Shown: positions 17,267 to 24,839, numbered from the stretch's first letter. The stretch is 41,364 bases of DNA from Pseudobutyrivibrio ruminis (GCA_015057305.1 SVES01000032.1:1-41364), one strand, 5' to 3'. Translations and numbers: made by a program. Notes: generated by a model from the letters alone, not told the origin.

Positions 17267-17402
17267 TAATGTCAACTGCATAACCTAGGCAAGCGCGAGC
17301 AAGAGGGCCCCATGGAGTTAAGGAGGGACCCTTTAGGGAGGTTTCCTTGGCTCCAATGGGAGATGGCTTGCGGGAGCACGGAGTACTACGATGTTGACAT
17401 TA
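17267..17402 (+). ncRNA. Structured RNA element, copy B (unrecognised family)
   Basis: 136 nt beginning right after the pcrA stop. Outer stem: TAATGTCAAC (17267-17276) pairs with GTTGACATTA (17393-17402), 10 perfect bp. Middle: GCAAGC (17289-17294) with GCTTGC (17366-17371), and CCCAT (17309-17313) with ATGGG (17356-17360). Inner hairpin: GGAGTTAAGGA (17314-17324) with TCCTTGGCTCC (17344-17354), 11 bp including two G-U pairs that exist only on the plus strand. Compared with copy A (5745-5881), core sequence is conserved while both stems differ in sequence yet still pair. It abuts the ribosome site of the next gene, so it may be that gene's leader or an independent RNA. Confidence 0.65.
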
Positions 17403-17414
17403 GAGAGGTGTTAT

Positions 17415-18860
17415 ATGAAACGTGGAGAAGTTATTCAAGGTAAAGTAATTAAAGTAAACTTCCCTAATAAAGGTATAGTAGAAACAGCAGAGGGAGACAA
17501 GCTTCGTGTAAAGGGCGTCCTTCCAGGTCAGACTGTTTCGGTAAGAGTAAAGAAATCTTCAAAGGAAAAGGCACAGGGTAATTTGTTGTCTATAGACGCA
17601 CCATCACCTATAGAAATGGATTCCCCAGCATGCATTCACTATGGTAAATGTGGTGGCTGTACATATCAGTCCCTTCCTTATGCTGAGCAGCTTAAGCTAA
17701 AGGAAGGCATGATTCATGATTTGATGGCTCCTGTTATCGGTGAGGATGTATGGACTGCTACTTATGAGGGCATCAAGGCAAGTCCAGAACAATTTGGCTA
17801 TCGTAACAAGATGGAGTTTTCTTTTGGTGACGAGGTAAAGGATGGTCCTCTTACTCTTGGAATGCACAAGAAAGGCAGCTTTTATGATGTTGTAACAGTG
17901 GATGGTTGCCAGATTATAGATGCGGATATGCGTCGTGTCCTAACAATCACACTGGATTATTTTACAAAGGCAGGCTTGCCATATTATCGCAAGAATACCC
18001 ATGAAGGATACTTACGTCATCTGCTGGTGCGAAAGGCTGTTAAGACGGGTGAGATTCTTGTGGATTTAGTTACAAGTACTCAGATTTCATCTTTATATGA
18101 AATTGCACTATTGGCTGGTTGGAAAGAGGCTTTGATAAACTGTAATGATTGGGAGGGAAAGCTGGCTGGAATTCTTCACACAAAGAATGACAGGGAAGCA
18201 GATGTAGTTGCGGATGAAGGCACAGAGGTTTTGTATGGTCAAAGCTGGTTCAAGGAAGAACTGCTTGGGCTTTCGTTTACTATCACACCATTTTCATTTT
18301 TCCAGACCAATTCACTTGGTGCAGAGGTGCTTTACAGCACAGCACGTGATTTTATTGCAGCAGGAGCTGACGGAGCCGAAGTATACGATTTGTATTCAGG
18401 CACTGGCACAATTGCTCAGGTTATCGCCCCTGCAGCTAAGCATGTAACAGGTGTAGAAATCATAGGCGAAGCTGTTGAAGCTGCCAAGGAAAACGCAAAG
18501 CTCAACAACCTTGATAACTGTGATTTCATCGCAGGCGATGTACTGAAGGTTCTTGATGACATCACAGAAAAACCAGACTACATCATCCTGGATCCACCTC
18601 GTGATGGTATCCATCCAAAAGCTCTTGATAAAATCATCGACTACGGTGTAGACAGCCTTGTTTACATCTCATGCAAGCCTACAAGCCTTGCCCGTGACCT
18701 GGAGGTATTCTTGGCCCGCGGCTATCATGTAACACGTTTAGCGTGCGTTGATATGTTCCCTGGAACTTATCATGTAGAGACTGTATGCTGCTTGTACCAC
18801 CAAAATAAGGATTTCATTTCAGTGCCGTACGAGCCGAAGAATGATGGCTATTTGAAATAG
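17415..18860 (+). CDS. rlmD: 23S rRNA (uracil-C5)-methyltransferase, RlmD/RlmCD type
   Basis: 481-aa SAM-dependent enzyme that makes 5-methyluridine in 23S rRNA. Seen: N-terminal TRAM domain (about 1-60), an Fe-S cluster motif in CIHYGKCGGC with a further Cys expected in the C-terminal half, a Rossmann SAM site at DLYSGTGTIAQVIA (about 327-340), the IILDPPRDGIHPKALDKI block, and catalytic Cys in YISCKPTSLARDL. VDMFPGTYHVETVCCL closes the fold. The ATG at 17415 is preferred over an in-frame ATG at 17391, because 17391 lies inside the 3' arm of the RNA element and GAGAGGTG sits just before 17415. In Firmicutes one enzyme often covers both U747 and U1939, so the exact target is open. Confidence 0.93.
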   Translation: MKRGEVIQGKVIKVNFPNKGIVETAEGDKLRVKGVLPGQTVSVRVKKSSKEKAQGNLLSIDAPSPIEMDSPACIHYGKCGGCTYQSLPYAEQLKLKEGMIHDLMAPVIGEDVWTATYEGIKASPEQFGYRNKMEFSFGDEVKDGPLTLGMHKKGSFYDVVTVDGCQIIDADMRRVLTITLDYFTKAGLPYYRKNTHEGYLRHLLVRKAVKTGEILVDLVTSTQISSLYEIALLAGWKEALINCNDWEGKLAGILHTKNDREADVVADEGTEVLYGQSWFKEELLGLSFTITPFSFFQTNSLGAEVLYSTARDFIAAGADGAEVYDLYSGTGTIAQVIAPAAKHVTGVEIIGEAVEAAKENAKLNNLDNCDFIAGDVLKVLDDITEKPDYIILDPPRDGIHPKALDKIIDYGVDSLVYISCKPTSLARDLEVFLARGYHVTRLACVDMFPGTYHVETVCCLYHQNKDFISVPYEPKNDGYLK

Positions 18861-18902
18861 TATGAATGATTTGATCTAATATGGATTACGTGAGGAAATC
18901 TG

Positions 18903-19403
18903 ATGATAAACGTCCTAGAATTTAGCAAAGAATATGAAGTGCGCAAAATGGGAGATTCGGATGCTGAAAACATTTTGAATCTATGTTGTGGCAATGGACA
19001 GTTTTATCGATACTGTGAGGCAAAGCCCACTATAGAACAGGTTCTTAATGATTTGCATATTACGCCACCGAACATATCAATGTCTGATAAGTATTATGTG
19101 GGGTTCTACGAAGATAAAGCATTAGTGGCAGTCATGGATCTGATTGACGGATATCCAAATGCAGATATTGCGTATATTGGATTCTTTATGATGAATCCGA
19201 TATATCAAGGAAATCAGATAGGAACAGCTATAATCAGCGAAGTTATAGATTATTTGAGGTCGATTGGAAAAAAGGCTGTTCGGCTGGCAATAGATAAAGG
19301 AAATCCGCAATCAACTCATTTCTGGAAGAAAAACGGATTTGAGATTATTTCAGAAGCTGATGTCAATAGCTGGCCGAAACTGGTGGCTGAAAAACAACTA
19401 TGA
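18903..19403 (+). CDS. GNAT family N-acetyltransferase
   Basis: 166-aa acetyl-CoA-dependent transferase. Seen: N-terminal strand EYEVRKMGDSDAENILNLC, central strand MDLIDGYPNADIAYIGFFMMNP, the acetyl-CoA pyrophosphate loop in YQGNQIGTAIISEVIDYL (motif A Q..G.G.A, about residues 99-118) and motif B RLAIDKGNPQSTHFWKKNGF. Length is usual. The substrate cannot be told. ATG at 18903 follows GAGG. It begins the accessory stretch downstream of rlmD, and its 3' end overlaps the start of the RlmD relic. Confidence 0.88.
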   Translation: MINVLEFSKEYEVRKMGDSDAENILNLCCGNGQFYRYCEAKPTIEQVLNDLHITPPNISMSDKYYVGFYEDKALVAVMDLIDGYPNADIAYIGFFMMNPIYQGNQIGTAIISEVIDYLRSIGKKAVRLAIDKGNPQSTHFWKKNGFEIISEADVNSWPKLVAEKQL

Positions 19404-19756
19404 TGTTTTCTATACTGTTGACATGTTTCGTCTGCTTAATTCTGTTGAGACGTGCGTCCTCTTGTCCCACCAACAGGTCAAAAAGTCTGTAACCATTGAT
19501 TATACGCCTGATGGAAGCTATATGAAAAATGTCAACAGACATGCCACATACAAAGAAATCAACGAGTACGTTGAAGATAAGTATGGTTTTAAGCTTCGTT
19601 CTGCCTTTATAGCGCAAGTTAAGCGTGAAATGGGAAATAGAGATGGGAGAGAACTATAACTTGTCTAAATCGGACGATTATGAGCCTAGAGAGGTAACAC
19701 TTGAAAAGCGTGCTGCCATCATAGATGCTTTAAAGCACTTTAACATGATTAAATAA
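19393..19756 (+). pseudogene. RlmD-type methyltransferase relic (C-terminal fragment, frameshifted)
   Basis: Translation from 19393 gives NNYDVFYTVDMF...SVETCVLLSH, the C-terminal signature of TrmA/RlmD-type rRNA methyltransferases, then the extension often found in clostridial members (VTIDYTPDGSYMKNV, ATYKEINEYVEDKYGFK, SAFIAQVKREMG). Around 19630 the frame shifts by one; the following frame continues with ENYNLSKSDDYEPREV and EKRAAIIDALKHFNMIK, ending at 19756. Everything N-terminal to the last strands is missing, and the normally conserved P.T.H after VDMF is altered, so the gene is dead. The intact rlmD just upstream lacks this extension, so the relic is not a simple tandem copy of it. 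Confidence 0.8.
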
Positions 19757-19757
19757 T

Positions 19758-19796
19758 AAAAATTTAGGGAACCTTTGACAGGTTCCCTAAATTTTT
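19758..19796. terminator. Bidirectional terminator
   Basis: Perfect 16-bp inverted repeat (19758-19773 with 19781-19796), 7-nt loop, with A and T runs at both ends; it serves both the relic on plus and the RHH gene on minus. Confidence 0.9.
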
Positions 19797-19980
19797 ATCT
19801 TTTATTCTGCATCAGCTTTTCAGGATTTTCATTCATAGCATCTATATACATTTCCAAAGCACGTTCAACCACAACGGTCTTTGTGAGACCTGTATTATCA
19901 CAGAATTCTGTAAACTTATCGTATATACTACGCTCTATATTTAAATTGACAACTTGCGAGTCTTTCTTTGGTCTAGCCAT
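19795..19980 (-). CDS. Ribbon-helix-helix DNA-binding protein (CopG/Arc-like)
   Basis: 61-aa protein with MARPKKDSQVVNLNIERSI at the front (basic tail and the DNA-contacting strand VVNLNI), then two helices (YDKFTEFCDNTG and TKTVVVERALEMYIDAM). This is the dimeric RHH fold seen in CopG-type repressors and antitoxins. It starts behind GGAGGG, three bases after the HsdS fragment, so the two were one operon. The stop codon lies in the shared terminator stem. A repressor or antitoxin role is possible but no partner toxin is next to it. Confidence 0.82.
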   Translation of the reverse strand: MARPKKDSQVVNLNIERSIYDKFTEFCDNTGLTKTVVVERALEMYIDAMNENPEKLMQNKR

Positions 19981-19982
19981 AA

Positions 19983-20354
19983 TTAACCCTCCAATCTGTC
20001 ACCGTATGGTAACGATTTGATATAGTTCTCCATGAATTCCCAATCAGGAATATAGCCTTCATCAGAATACTTTTTTGATGTATCAATCACAGGTGAATTG
20101 TCTTCATTCCTTTTTATTGGAAGATATATGTCTGTAATCTTCATGTTTTCAAGTGTCCATTTTCTACCATAAGAAAAACGATATTTTTCTTGTCGTATAG
20201 TTGCAGCCATGAATAGCCCAATATATTGATTGAAACCATCAAAATTTGGATATAATGCATTTACGTCATCTGTAGCCCAGTATGGTTCGAGCTGATAGAA
20301 GGCTTCTCCAACTGAGCCGTTATAACTATGAAAAGACGGCTGCACAAGTGTCAA
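19983..20354 (-). pseudogene. Truncated restriction-modification specificity (HsdS/BcgI-like) fragment
   Basis: 123-aa reading frame starting only at TTG (20354). The residues SYNGSVGEAFY, YWATDDVNALYP, NQYIGLFMAATIRQEKYRFS, YGRKWTLENM and DWEFMENYIKSLPY match the C-terminal target-recognition part of type I/BcgI-like specificity subunits. A whole protein would be several hundred residues; here the N-terminal part is missing and the frame begins inside the left arm of a perfect 17-bp inverted repeat. This makes it a fragment left by a rearrangement, or one half of an invertible S gene. No HsdM or HsdR is in the window. Confidence 0.65.
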
Positions 20355-20378
20355 GTGTTAATTGACACTTGTGCAGCC
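20338..20378. repeat. Perfect 17-bp inverted repeat with 7-nt spacer
   Basis: Arms 20338-20354 and 20362-20378 (GGCTGCACAAGTGTCAA and its complement). Each arm carries TTGACA facing outward. No T tract follows, so a terminator is unlikely. It marks the truncation point of the HsdS fragment. Confidence 0.85.
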
Positions 20379-20391
20379 ATGATATTATAAT
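20362..20391 (+). promoter_or_regulatory. Predicted sigma-A promoter for the HTH gene
   Basis: TTGACA (20362-20367, in the right repeat arm), 18-nt spacer, TATAAT (20386-20391). A second inverted repeat TTGTGCC/GGCACAA (20391-20397 with 20409-20415) overlaps the expected start site and could be an operator. Confidence 0.7.
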
Positions 20392-20426
20392 TGTGCCATG
20401 AGAATTTTGGCACAAAGGAGGATATT

Positions 20427-20750
20427 ATGGCTATGACACTTGAAGATGCTTTGAAAAGAATATCAGAACTTGAAGAAGAGAATATAAAACTTAGGGAAGA
20501 ACTTGAATTCTATAAGAGCAAAAAGTTTGCCGGTAGACAGAAGCATGACGAGCATTGGATGAAGTCATATAACGACTTTGTGATTCAATATGAAAATGGT
20601 TTGACAATTATGGAGATTGTAAATCAGGGAGCAATCAGCCGCCGTACAGCATACAGGTATAAAGCTTATTATGATGGGCTAAAGAAAATGAACGGTATCG
20701 GTAAAGAAGAAAAGAAAGAGAGTAATGTTAAAGTTGGAAAAAAAAAGTAA
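20427..20750 (+). CDS. Small coiled-coil/HTH protein
   Basis: 107 aa. Residues about 4-30 are a heptad-rich helix (EDALKRISELEEENIKLREEL); residues about 58-82 form a helix-turn-helix like that at the end of serine resolvases (NGLTIMEIVNQGAISRRTAYRYK). There is no catalytic domain. The tail is Lys-rich. The ATG at 20427 follows AGGAGG; an upstream in-frame ATG (20391) overlaps the -10 and is not used. Inferred: DNA-binding regulator from a mobile element. The gene overlaps the next one by 26 bases in another frame, and the overlap has a run of nine A (20738-20746), so polymerase or ribosome slippage could join the two products. Confidence 0.65.
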   Translation: MAMTLEDALKRISELEEENIKLREELEFYKSKKFAGRQKHDEHWMKSYNDFVIQYENGLTIMEIVNQGAISRRTAYRYKAYYDGLKKMNGIGKEEKKESNVKVGKKK

Positions 20751-21288
20751 TTCAAGAAATGTTTCAGTTATCAAGGATGCACTAGGGCATAATGTTGTAA
20801 TGATCAATGACATCATTTTTCGTGGAAAACGTGGAATAAAATGGATTGATGTTGAAGAATACCTCAGACAGTATGTGGGCGAGTTCTACACGATTGCAGA
20901 GACAAATGAGGTAGTGTATATAGGTACAGATTTACCTGATGAGTATGCTCATTCGGAATATACACATATTCTAAAAGGCGCTAATGAAAAAGCAAAAGCC
21001 AATGCAGCTCAAGGTTTACCTGAGCTTATAATCATTGCTACTAACATGGAACATACTGATAATTCAAAGGCAAAGCATAAAAAGGATGCAAAGTACGGCT
21101 GGTATAAATATGAATCGCGATTTGCATTACCGGTATTTGCAGGTGATGGGGAAGTTGAAAGATACAATGTTTTTCATGTGGCAATGATTTTAAGACATGA
21201 TAAGGATGGTAAGAAATACTTATACGACATTATGAACATAAAAAAAGAAACGAGTGACCTTTTCCAGTCCGAAGACCTTACTCAGTAA
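20725..21288 (+). CDS. Unknown mobile-element protein, possibly a RelE/BECR-fold nuclease-like protein
   Basis: 187 aa, no membrane segment. Seen: VVMINDIIFRGKRGIKWIDVEEYL, a YVGEFYTIAETNEVVYIG strand pair, KGANEKAKANAAQGLPELI, a YGWYKYESRFALPVF segment, then YNVFHVAMILRHDKDGKKYL followed by LYDIMNIKKETS. The last block resembles the end of phage/plasmid BECR-type (PBECR or LPD-like) domains, where a paired strand is followed by a YDI..IKKE motif. That likeness is from memory and weak. A remnant of a second copy of this C-terminus lies 230 bp downstream. The ATG has only a weak ribosome site and overlaps the HTH gene. Function unknown. Confidence 0.5.
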   Translation: MLKLEKKSNSRNVSVIKDALGHNVVMINDIIFRGKRGIKWIDVEEYLRQYVGEFYTIAETNEVVYIGTDLPDEYAHSEYTHILKGANEKAKANAAQGLPELIIIATNMEHTDNSKAKHKKDAKYGWYKYESRFALPVFAGDGEVERYNVFHVAMILRHDKDGKKYLYDIMNIKKETSDLFQSEDLTQ

Positions 21289-21369
21289 AAAACCCATTTC
21301 TTGATTCATATGTTAATGGGATAACTGGGGATTGTCAAGAGCAATTTATGATTTCGAAAGGATACATGT

Positions 21370-21510
21370 ATGGCAAAAAGTAAGAAAACAAAATGTTATA
21401 TCTATACCAGAGTTTCCACTGCTATGCAGGTTGATGGCTATAGTCTGGATGCTCAGAAAGAAAAACTCAAACGTTATGCAGACTATGAAGAAATGGAAAT
21501 AGTAGGATAA
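21370..21510 (+). pseudogene. Serine recombinase, N-terminal fragment
   Basis: 46-aa frame with CYIYTRVSTAMQVDGYSLDA followed by QKEKLKRYADYEEMEIVG, then a stop. This is the catalytic N-terminus of large serine recombinases (the Ser in YTRVST is the nucleophile). The remaining catalytic domain and the whole DNA-binding part (usually over 400 aa) are gone. CGAAAGGA lies before the ATG. The coding sequence is fused at about 21505 to the tail of another gene. Confidence 0.85.
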
Positions 21511-21604
21511 AAAGTTGTATCTATACGATATTTTGGACATAAAAAAAGAAACGAGCAACCCGCTTGAGTACTTGGCTGTACACGACAAAAAACCCATTTC
21601 TTAG
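21506..21604 (+). pseudogene. C-terminal remnant of a second copy of the 20725-21288 family
   Basis: In frame up to TAG at 21602-21604 the segment reads DKKLYLYDILDIKKETSNP, then LEYLAVHDKKPIS; compare KKYLYDIMNIKKETSD in the gene at 20725. No start codon. The DNA after both copies also shares AAAAAACCCATTTCTT (21286-21301 and 21587-21602), so a unit including the gene end and its downstream bases was duplicated, then cut by a deletion. Confidence 0.7.
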
Positions 21605-21684
21605 TTATTATATTAAAGCCAGAATTGGGTTGTGTCAATAGGTTAAGCAGAGATATTTTGATTGATGAAACTGGAGGATTTACC

Positions 21685-21765
21685 ATGGTTGCCTTAGTTG
21701 TATTCATTATTATTCCAGGACAGCAAAACCGAAAGGTATATGAGGCTGAAAGAACAGCTGTGTGA
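21685..21765 (+). CDS. Possible 26-aa ORF, probably debris
   Basis: ATG at 21685 follows CTGGAGGATTTACC; the product has a short hydrophobic start (VALVVFIIIP) and a charged end. It sits between recombinase debris and the convergent diguanylate cyclase gene. It may be a remnant rather than a gene. Confidence 0.25.
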   Translation: MVALVVFIIIPGQQNRKVYEAERTAV

Positions 21766-21785
21766 TATATAGTGAAATAAAATAT

Positions 21786-23282
21786 TTATTTTCGCCTATC
21801 CATCCCACTTTCTCGATAATATCTTTCTTTGTCTTCGTACATTTTGGAATCAGCGATGCGCTCCAAATCGTCAATTGTTGCATCTTCGTTATCGCAGTAT
21901 GCGGCATATCCAATCGACATAGAAAGCTTGTCCACATAAGCTCCGTGCCAATCATTAGATTTATTCTTAATATTACTTATTATATCTTCAGGCGTATCAG
22001 TGTGGACAATGGCCAAAAACTCATCACCGCCAGTTCTATAGACCTTGCCTTTACTTCCAACAGAAGACGCCAGGCAGTCGGCGGCACCTTTTATTAATTC
22101 ATCCCCAGCTGCATGGCCTTTGGTATCATTGGCTGCTTTTAATCCATTTACATCCACAGAAAACAGCACAAACCCACTATTAAGGCCGTGCTTTCTGTAG
22201 ATGCTGATATCCTCATCATAACATCTTCGATTGAATAATCTGGTGAGTTCATCGGTCATGGAGATTCTGATTAGATTCTCCTCACGCTTTTTTTCTTCAT
22301 CAATATTTCGGGTGGTGTATATTACAATATTTGGTATTCCGTCGGGGGTGGAATCAACAGCAATATATTGGGCTCTAAACCAACCCTTTTCTATGTCGAT
22401 AAATTCGGCAGAAATAAGCTTTTTATGGGTAAGTCTTGCTCTGACGGTAGTGATAGTTGTGAATTTCCAAAAGCTATCTATCTGGTCAGGCATGATAGAG
22501 CCTCTAAGGCGCTGAGTCATTTTTGTGTGGTCCTGAACAGACATATCTATAGGGTGCTCAACAAGCTTATCATCGCGAAGGGACATTTCAGTACTGTTTA
22601 TAAAGTTAATAAGATTAACATTATCATAAATTTCAGCCATGGAATCTAAGATATCCATCTTCTCCTGCATATCGGCTTCATGCAGCTTGATAGAGTTGAA
22701 CTGAATATGAAGCTCCTTCATATGATCAATAGAAAGCCCCAATACCAAATACTCAATAAAAAATATTAATATAGATTCAAGGGTGTAGGTTAATGCGATA
22801 CCTATAAATCTGTTCATAGCCGTCATGTCATCGGAACGTAGTGAGGCATAATAAGGTGAGGTAATCCAGATGGCAGCAAGCATCATTGCATAGTTAAAGA
22901 ATGAGGCAAAGAGAAAAGTTTTTTTGTTAGCAAACAATAAGCTAAGTATAGGAACTATGCACCATGAAAGATAAATTCCAAAATGTGCTGTGTTTAAAAG
23001 CAACAAAAATATATCAATTCCCACAATTGCTGTAATTGTGGCAGAGTCCGAGTATGGATATTTTTGCGTCAAAATGTAGTGCACAATTGAGAGGACGGTC
23101 ATTGCAGCAGTTATTTGAAGGCAATGAAAATAAGTTATATACCTAAAAATGCCAAATTTGAGACATACTGCGCAGATTGGTCCTACAAGAATACAAATGC
23201 GAAGAACAATGTTTAAATAACCGTTTATGTGCTTTCTGGTTTCATTTATAAATTCATCAAATTCAATAATTGAATCGGTCAT
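21786..23282 (-). CDS. Membrane diguanylate cyclase (GGDEF)
   Basis: 498 aa. The N-terminal about 195 residues hold five to six membrane helices, then a helical linker (HIQFNSIKLHEADMQEKM), a PAS-like region (about 220-325: FINSTEMSL...GWFRAQYIAVDS), and a C-terminal GGDEF domain. The active site is intact: MTDELTRLFNRR, FSVDVNGLKAANDTKGHAAG and YRTGGDEFLAIV. No RxxD inhibitory site is present five residues before GGDEF, so product inhibition at an I-site is not expected. It should synthesise c-di-GMP from two GTP. AAAGGAG precedes the ATG. It is the only GGDEF protein in the window with a competent site, in contrast to the two decayed ones at 7694 and 12232. Confidence 0.92.
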   Translation of the reverse strand: MTDSIIEFDEFINETRKHINGYLNIVLRICILVGPICAVCLKFGIFRYITYFHCLQITAAMTVLSIVHYILTQKYPYSDSATITAIVGIDIFLLLLNTAHFGIYLSWCIVPILSLLFANKKTFLFASFFNYAMMLAAIWITSPYYASLRSDDMTAMNRFIGIALTYTLESILIFFIEYLVLGLSIDHMKELHIQFNSIKLHEADMQEKMDILDSMAEIYDNVNLINFINSTEMSLRDDKLVEHPIDMSVQDHTKMTQRLRGSIMPDQIDSFWKFTTITTVRARLTHKKLISAEFIDIEKGWFRAQYIAVDSTPDGIPNIVIYTTRNIDEEKKREENLIRISMTDELTRLFNRRCYDEDISIYRKHGLNSGFVLFSVDVNGLKAANDTKGHAAGDELIKGAADCLASSVGSKGKVYRTGGDEFLAIVHTDTPEDIISNIKNKSNDWHGAYVDKLSMSIGYAAYCDNEDATIDDLERIADSKMYEDKERYYRESGMDRRK

Positions 23283-23430
23283 GGTAAACTCCTTTTTACA
23301 TTAAAGTCATTGATTAAATTTTAGAGTATATACTTGAAGAAACTGTGAAGATAAATTGAAAGAAGTTATATTTCTCATAGCTGTTGTTCTTTTGCTTAAA
23401 ATAAAATAAAATAATAAATGTAATTTTTTT

Positions 23431-23503
23431 CGGGGTGTGGCTCAGATGGTAGAGCGCTACATTCGGGATGTAGAGGCCGCGCGTTCGAATCGCGTCACTC
23501 CGA
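23431..23503 (+). tRNA. tRNA-Pro(CGG)
   Basis: 73 nt, cloverleaf complete: acceptor CGGGGTG/CACTCCG with one G-U, C1-G72 and A73 typical of bacterial tRNA-Pro; D-arm GGCTCAGATGGTAGAGC; anticodon stem CTACA/TGTAG with loop TTCGGGA, anticodon CGG; T loop GTTCGAAT. CCA is not encoded. Confidence 0.95.
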
Positions 23504-23547
23504 TTGTTTTCAAAATGTAAAAGGGATTTAATAACAGGAGGTAGCGA

Positions 23548-24678
23548 ATGGTAGAGAATAAGTTTTTCTCAGAGATTCACGGTAATTTTGGCTTTGGATG
23601 CATGAGACTTCCAATGCAGGGCAGAGAAGTGGATCATGAGCAGTTTAATCAAATGATAGATGCATTTATAGATGCAGGACTGAATTATTTTGATACTGCA
23701 CATGGCTATATTGATGGTAAGTCAGAGACAGCTATCGCAAAGTGCCTTTCAGCCAGATATGACAGAAGCAAGTTCCTTCTCACAAACAAATTGACAGACG
23801 TATATTTCAGAAAGCAGGAGGATATTCGTCCATTTTTTGAAAATCAGTTAAAGTGGTGTGGAGTAGAATATTTTGATTTCTACTTGATGCATGCCCAAAA
23901 CAAGGATAATTACAAGAAGTTTCAGGAGTGCAAAGCATATGAGACTGCCTTTGAGCTCAAGAAGGAAGGAAAGATTAAGCATGTAGGTCTTTCATTCCAC
24001 GATAAGGCCGAAGTCCTTGATATGATTCTTACAGACCATCCTGAGGTGGAAATTGTACAGATTCAGTTTAACTATGTTGATTATGAGGATGCCTCTGTGG
24101 AAAGCCGCAAGGTTTATGAGGTGTGCGAGAAACACAGCAAGCCAGTAATTGTTATGGAGCCAGTTAAGGGAGGAAGCCTGGTCAATCTTCCACCTGAAGC
24201 AGATAAAGTGTTTAGAGATTTAGGGGACAAGAGCAATGCAAGCTATGCAATTAGATTTGCGGCAAGCTTCCCTAGCATGGCAATGGTTCTATCTGGTATG
24301 AGCAACATGGAGCAGATGGAAGATAACCTTAGCTTCATGAAGGATTTTGAGCCACTTTCAGAAGCAGAAATGGGCGCAGTAGCACGTGTTACAGGAATCT
24401 TTAAGAATCTTAATCTGATTCCATGTACAAGCTGCAGATATTGCATAGAGGAAAATCATTGTCCTAAGCATATTCGCATACCTGATTTATTCTCAGCCAT
24501 GAATGCACACGAAGCATTTCATGATTGGAACTCTGGAATGTATTATGATTTGGTTAGCAGTGGCGAGGATGGTAAAGCATCTGACTGTATCAAGTGTGGA
24601 AAGTGCGAGAAGGTTTGTCCTCAGCATTTACAGATTAGGGACTTGCTTGAAAAGGTAGCAAAAACCTTTGGAAAGTAG
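23548..24678 (+). CDS. Aldo/keto reductase with C-terminal 4Fe-4S domain
   Basis: 376-aa oxidoreductase. Residues 1-290 form the AKR barrel: GFGCMRLPM at the first strand, catalytic Asp/Tyr in FDTAHGYIDGKSE (about 49-61), Lys in TNKL, His in MHAQ. The C-terminal part carries cysteine clusters CTSCRYCIEENHCPKHIRIP and CIKCGKCEKVCPQHL, which fit 4Fe-4S binding. This fusion is common in anaerobic Firmicutes; the substrate is unknown. A strong AGGAGGTAGCG precedes the ATG, 45 bases after tRNA-Pro. No transcription terminator is evident right after it. Confidence 0.93.
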   Translation: MVENKFFSEIHGNFGFGCMRLPMQGREVDHEQFNQMIDAFIDAGLNYFDTAHGYIDGKSETAIAKCLSARYDRSKFLLTNKLTDVYFRKQEDIRPFFENQLKWCGVEYFDFYLMHAQNKDNYKKFQECKAYETAFELKKEGKIKHVGLSFHDKAEVLDMILTDHPEVEIVQIQFNYVDYEDASVESRKVYEVCEKHSKPVIVMEPVKGGSLVNLPPEADKVFRDLGDKSNASYAIRFAASFPSMAMVLSGMSNMEQMEDNLSFMKDFEPLSEAEMGAVARVTGIFKNLNLIPCTSCRYCIEENHCPKHIRIPDLFSAMNAHEAFHDWNSGMYYDLVSSGEDGKASDCIKCGKCEKVCPQHLQIRDLLEKVAKTFGK

Positions 24679-24839
24679 ATAATAAATAGAAACAGTTATA
24701 TGGAATAACTTTTTGCCAAAACATGTCAGTTTATGCCAAAAAGTTGTGATTATTACTTCGTAATGCTAAATTTGAATTAGAGTTCACGAAATGTTCACAT
24801 TGTTTTGGTGAATTACTATGAGGATGAGAGGTAATAGTT

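Noticed and set aside
17391..17414. Upstream in-frame ATG for rlmD
   Set aside because: It lies within the 3' outer arm of the RNA element and has no ribosome site; the ATG at 17415 has GAGAGGTG.
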